NCBI GenBank assembly: GCA_030538175.1
Contig: JAUNUL010000035.1
Location: forward strand, 1 to 14,037
DNA from: Propionibacteriaceae bacterium
Lineage (GTDB): Bacteria > Actinomycetota > Actinomycetes > Propionibacteriales > Propionibacteriaceae
DNA: 14,037 nucleotides
Reading direction: 5' to 3'
Shown here: one piece after another, positions 13,246 through 14,037 of the stretch
How the letters are laid out: each line of letters begins with the position of its first letter
Position numbering within the stretch: position 1 is the first letter of the stretch
The notes under the pieces: model-generated
The model's database searches: none
Told to the model about the DNA's origin: nothing
Seen by the model: the letters and a program-made list of their open reading frames with translations, nothing else
Program-made: the position numbers and the translations under genes

Positions 13246-14037
13246 ATGACTGCGCACACCGATCTGGACCAGCTCCTCATCGAGGATCACGAGAACGGCA
13301 TTTTCCGCGCCAATCGTTCTATCTTCACCAACGAAGAGCTCTACGAACTCGAGATGAAGCACATCTTCGAGGGCAACTGGATCTACCTGGCCCATGAGAG
13401 CCAGATCCCCAACCCCGGCGACTACTTCACCACTTGGATGGGACGCCAGCCGGTCGTCATCACCCGGTCCAAGGACGGCACGCTCAACGCGATGATCAAC
13501 TCGTGCTCGCACCGCGCCGCGATGCTGTGCCGCCGCAAGACCGACAACCGCATGACCTTCACCTGCCCGTTCCACGGCTGGACCTTCCGCAACGACGGCA
13601 AGCTCCTCAAGGTCAAGGATCCGGACGGCGCCGGCTATCCCGACAGCTTCAACGTCGATGGCTCGCACGACCTGACCCACGTCGCCAAGTTCGACTCCTA
13701 TCGCGGCTTCCTCTTCGGCTCGCTGAACCCCGATGTCCTGACGCTGGAAGAGCACCTGGGTGACTCCACGAAGGTCATCGACCTGCTGGTCGACCAGTCC
13801 CCGGAGGGCCTCGAGGTCCTGCGTGGTGCGTCCACCTACACCTATGACGGCAACTGGAAGGTTCAGGCCGAGAACGGTGCCGACGGTTACCACGTGACCG
13901 CGGTGCACTGGAACTACGCCGCCACCACCGCTCGTCGTGGCATGGGTGAGTCCAAGAACACCACCAAGACCCTCGACGCCGGCTCCTGGGGCAAGCAGGG
14001 TGGCGGCTACTGGTCCTTCCCGCACGGTCACCTGTGC
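13246..14037 (+). CDS. benA: Benzoate 1,2-dioxygenase large (alpha) subunit, 3' end outside window
   Basis: First 264 residues of a Rieske non-haem iron ring-hydroxylating oxygenase. The complete family protein is about 450 aa. The Rieske cluster ligands are in CSHRAAMLC and [10 protein letters not shown] (Cys-X-His ... Cys-X2-His). The start of the catalytic domain shows [20 protein letters not shown], where the two His of DGYHVTAVH bind the mononuclear iron; this segment strongly matches BenA, with toluate (XylX) and anthranilate (AntA) oxygenases as close alternatives. The reaction is dihydroxylation of benzoate to a cis-diol with electrons from a BenC-type reductase. Start: ATG 13246 with GGAGG upstream. 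benB, benC and benD would be expected downstream of the window. The third iron ligand (Asp) lies beyond the edge. Confidence 0.9.
   Translation, partial: MTAHTDLDQLLIEDHENGIFRANRSIFTNEELYELEMKHIFEGNWIYLAHESQIPNPGDYFTTWMGRQPVVITRSKDGTLNAMINSCSHRAAMLCRRKTDNRMTFTCPFHGWTFRNDGKLLKVKDPDGAGYPDSFNVDGSHDLTHVAKFDSYRGFLFGSLNPDVLTLEEHLGDSTKVIDLLVDQSPEGLEVLRGASTYTYDGNWKVQAENGADGYHVTAVHWNYAATTARRGMGESKNTTKTLDAGSWGKQGGGYWSFPHGHLC

Noticed and set aside
13168..14031. 287-aa open frame on the minus strand opposite benA
   Set aside because: The plus strand encodes an unmistakable Rieske oxygenase; the reverse product is low complexity in Val/Gly/Glu.

Overview
The window reads as chromosomal DNA of a high-GC Gram-positive bacterium (Actinomycetota). 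The evidence is the strong G/C bias at third codon positions, frequent GTG starts, a PknB-type Ser/Thr kinase, a TgpA-like transglutaminase-fold membrane protein, and the order tRNA-Trp / secE / nusG / rplK / rplA with rplJ / rplL a few kb away. A propionibacterial relative is my guess from the overall feel of the sequence, not something proven here.

Layout. (1) 1-2074: 3' part or nearly all of a TgpA-like membrane protein whose transglutaminase core has lost its Cys and His. (2) 2222-2881: small NAD(P)-binding Rossmann (NmrA/SDR-like) protein. (3) 2914-4491, minus strand: transmembrane Ser/Thr protein kinase with an extracytoplasmic beta-rich domain. (4) 4671-7896: tRNA-Trp, secE, nusG, rplK and rplA, the secretion/elongation/ribosome block. 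SecE and NusG both carry long acidic N-terminal extensions. The nusG-rplK spacer holds a perfect 15-bp hairpin and a G-quadruplex-type G-run. (5) 8080-11511: a three-gene envelope operon, made of a lipoprotein fusing a substrate-binding fold to a VWA domain, a two-TM coiled-coil protein, and a membrane-anchored second substrate-binding protein related to the first. (6) 11665-12997: rplJ-rplL with a recognisable promoter, an L10-type leader with a textbook intrinsic terminator, and a double terminator at the end. (7) 13246-14037: 5' part of benA (benzoate 1,2-dioxygenase large subunit) behind its own regulatory region.

How it fits together. The secE-nusG-rplKA and rplJL units supply the SecYEG translocon, a transcription elongation factor, the L11/L1 proteins and the L10-L7/L12 stalk. 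They are separated by the envelope operon, which is closed off by a 19-bp hairpin after rplA and by the rplJ promoter/leader on the other side. The most unusual material is the SBP-VWA operon, the RNA structures around nusG/rplK and rplJ, and the low-complexity acidic extensions of SecE and NusG. No IS element, CRISPR array, phage gene or broken gene was seen.
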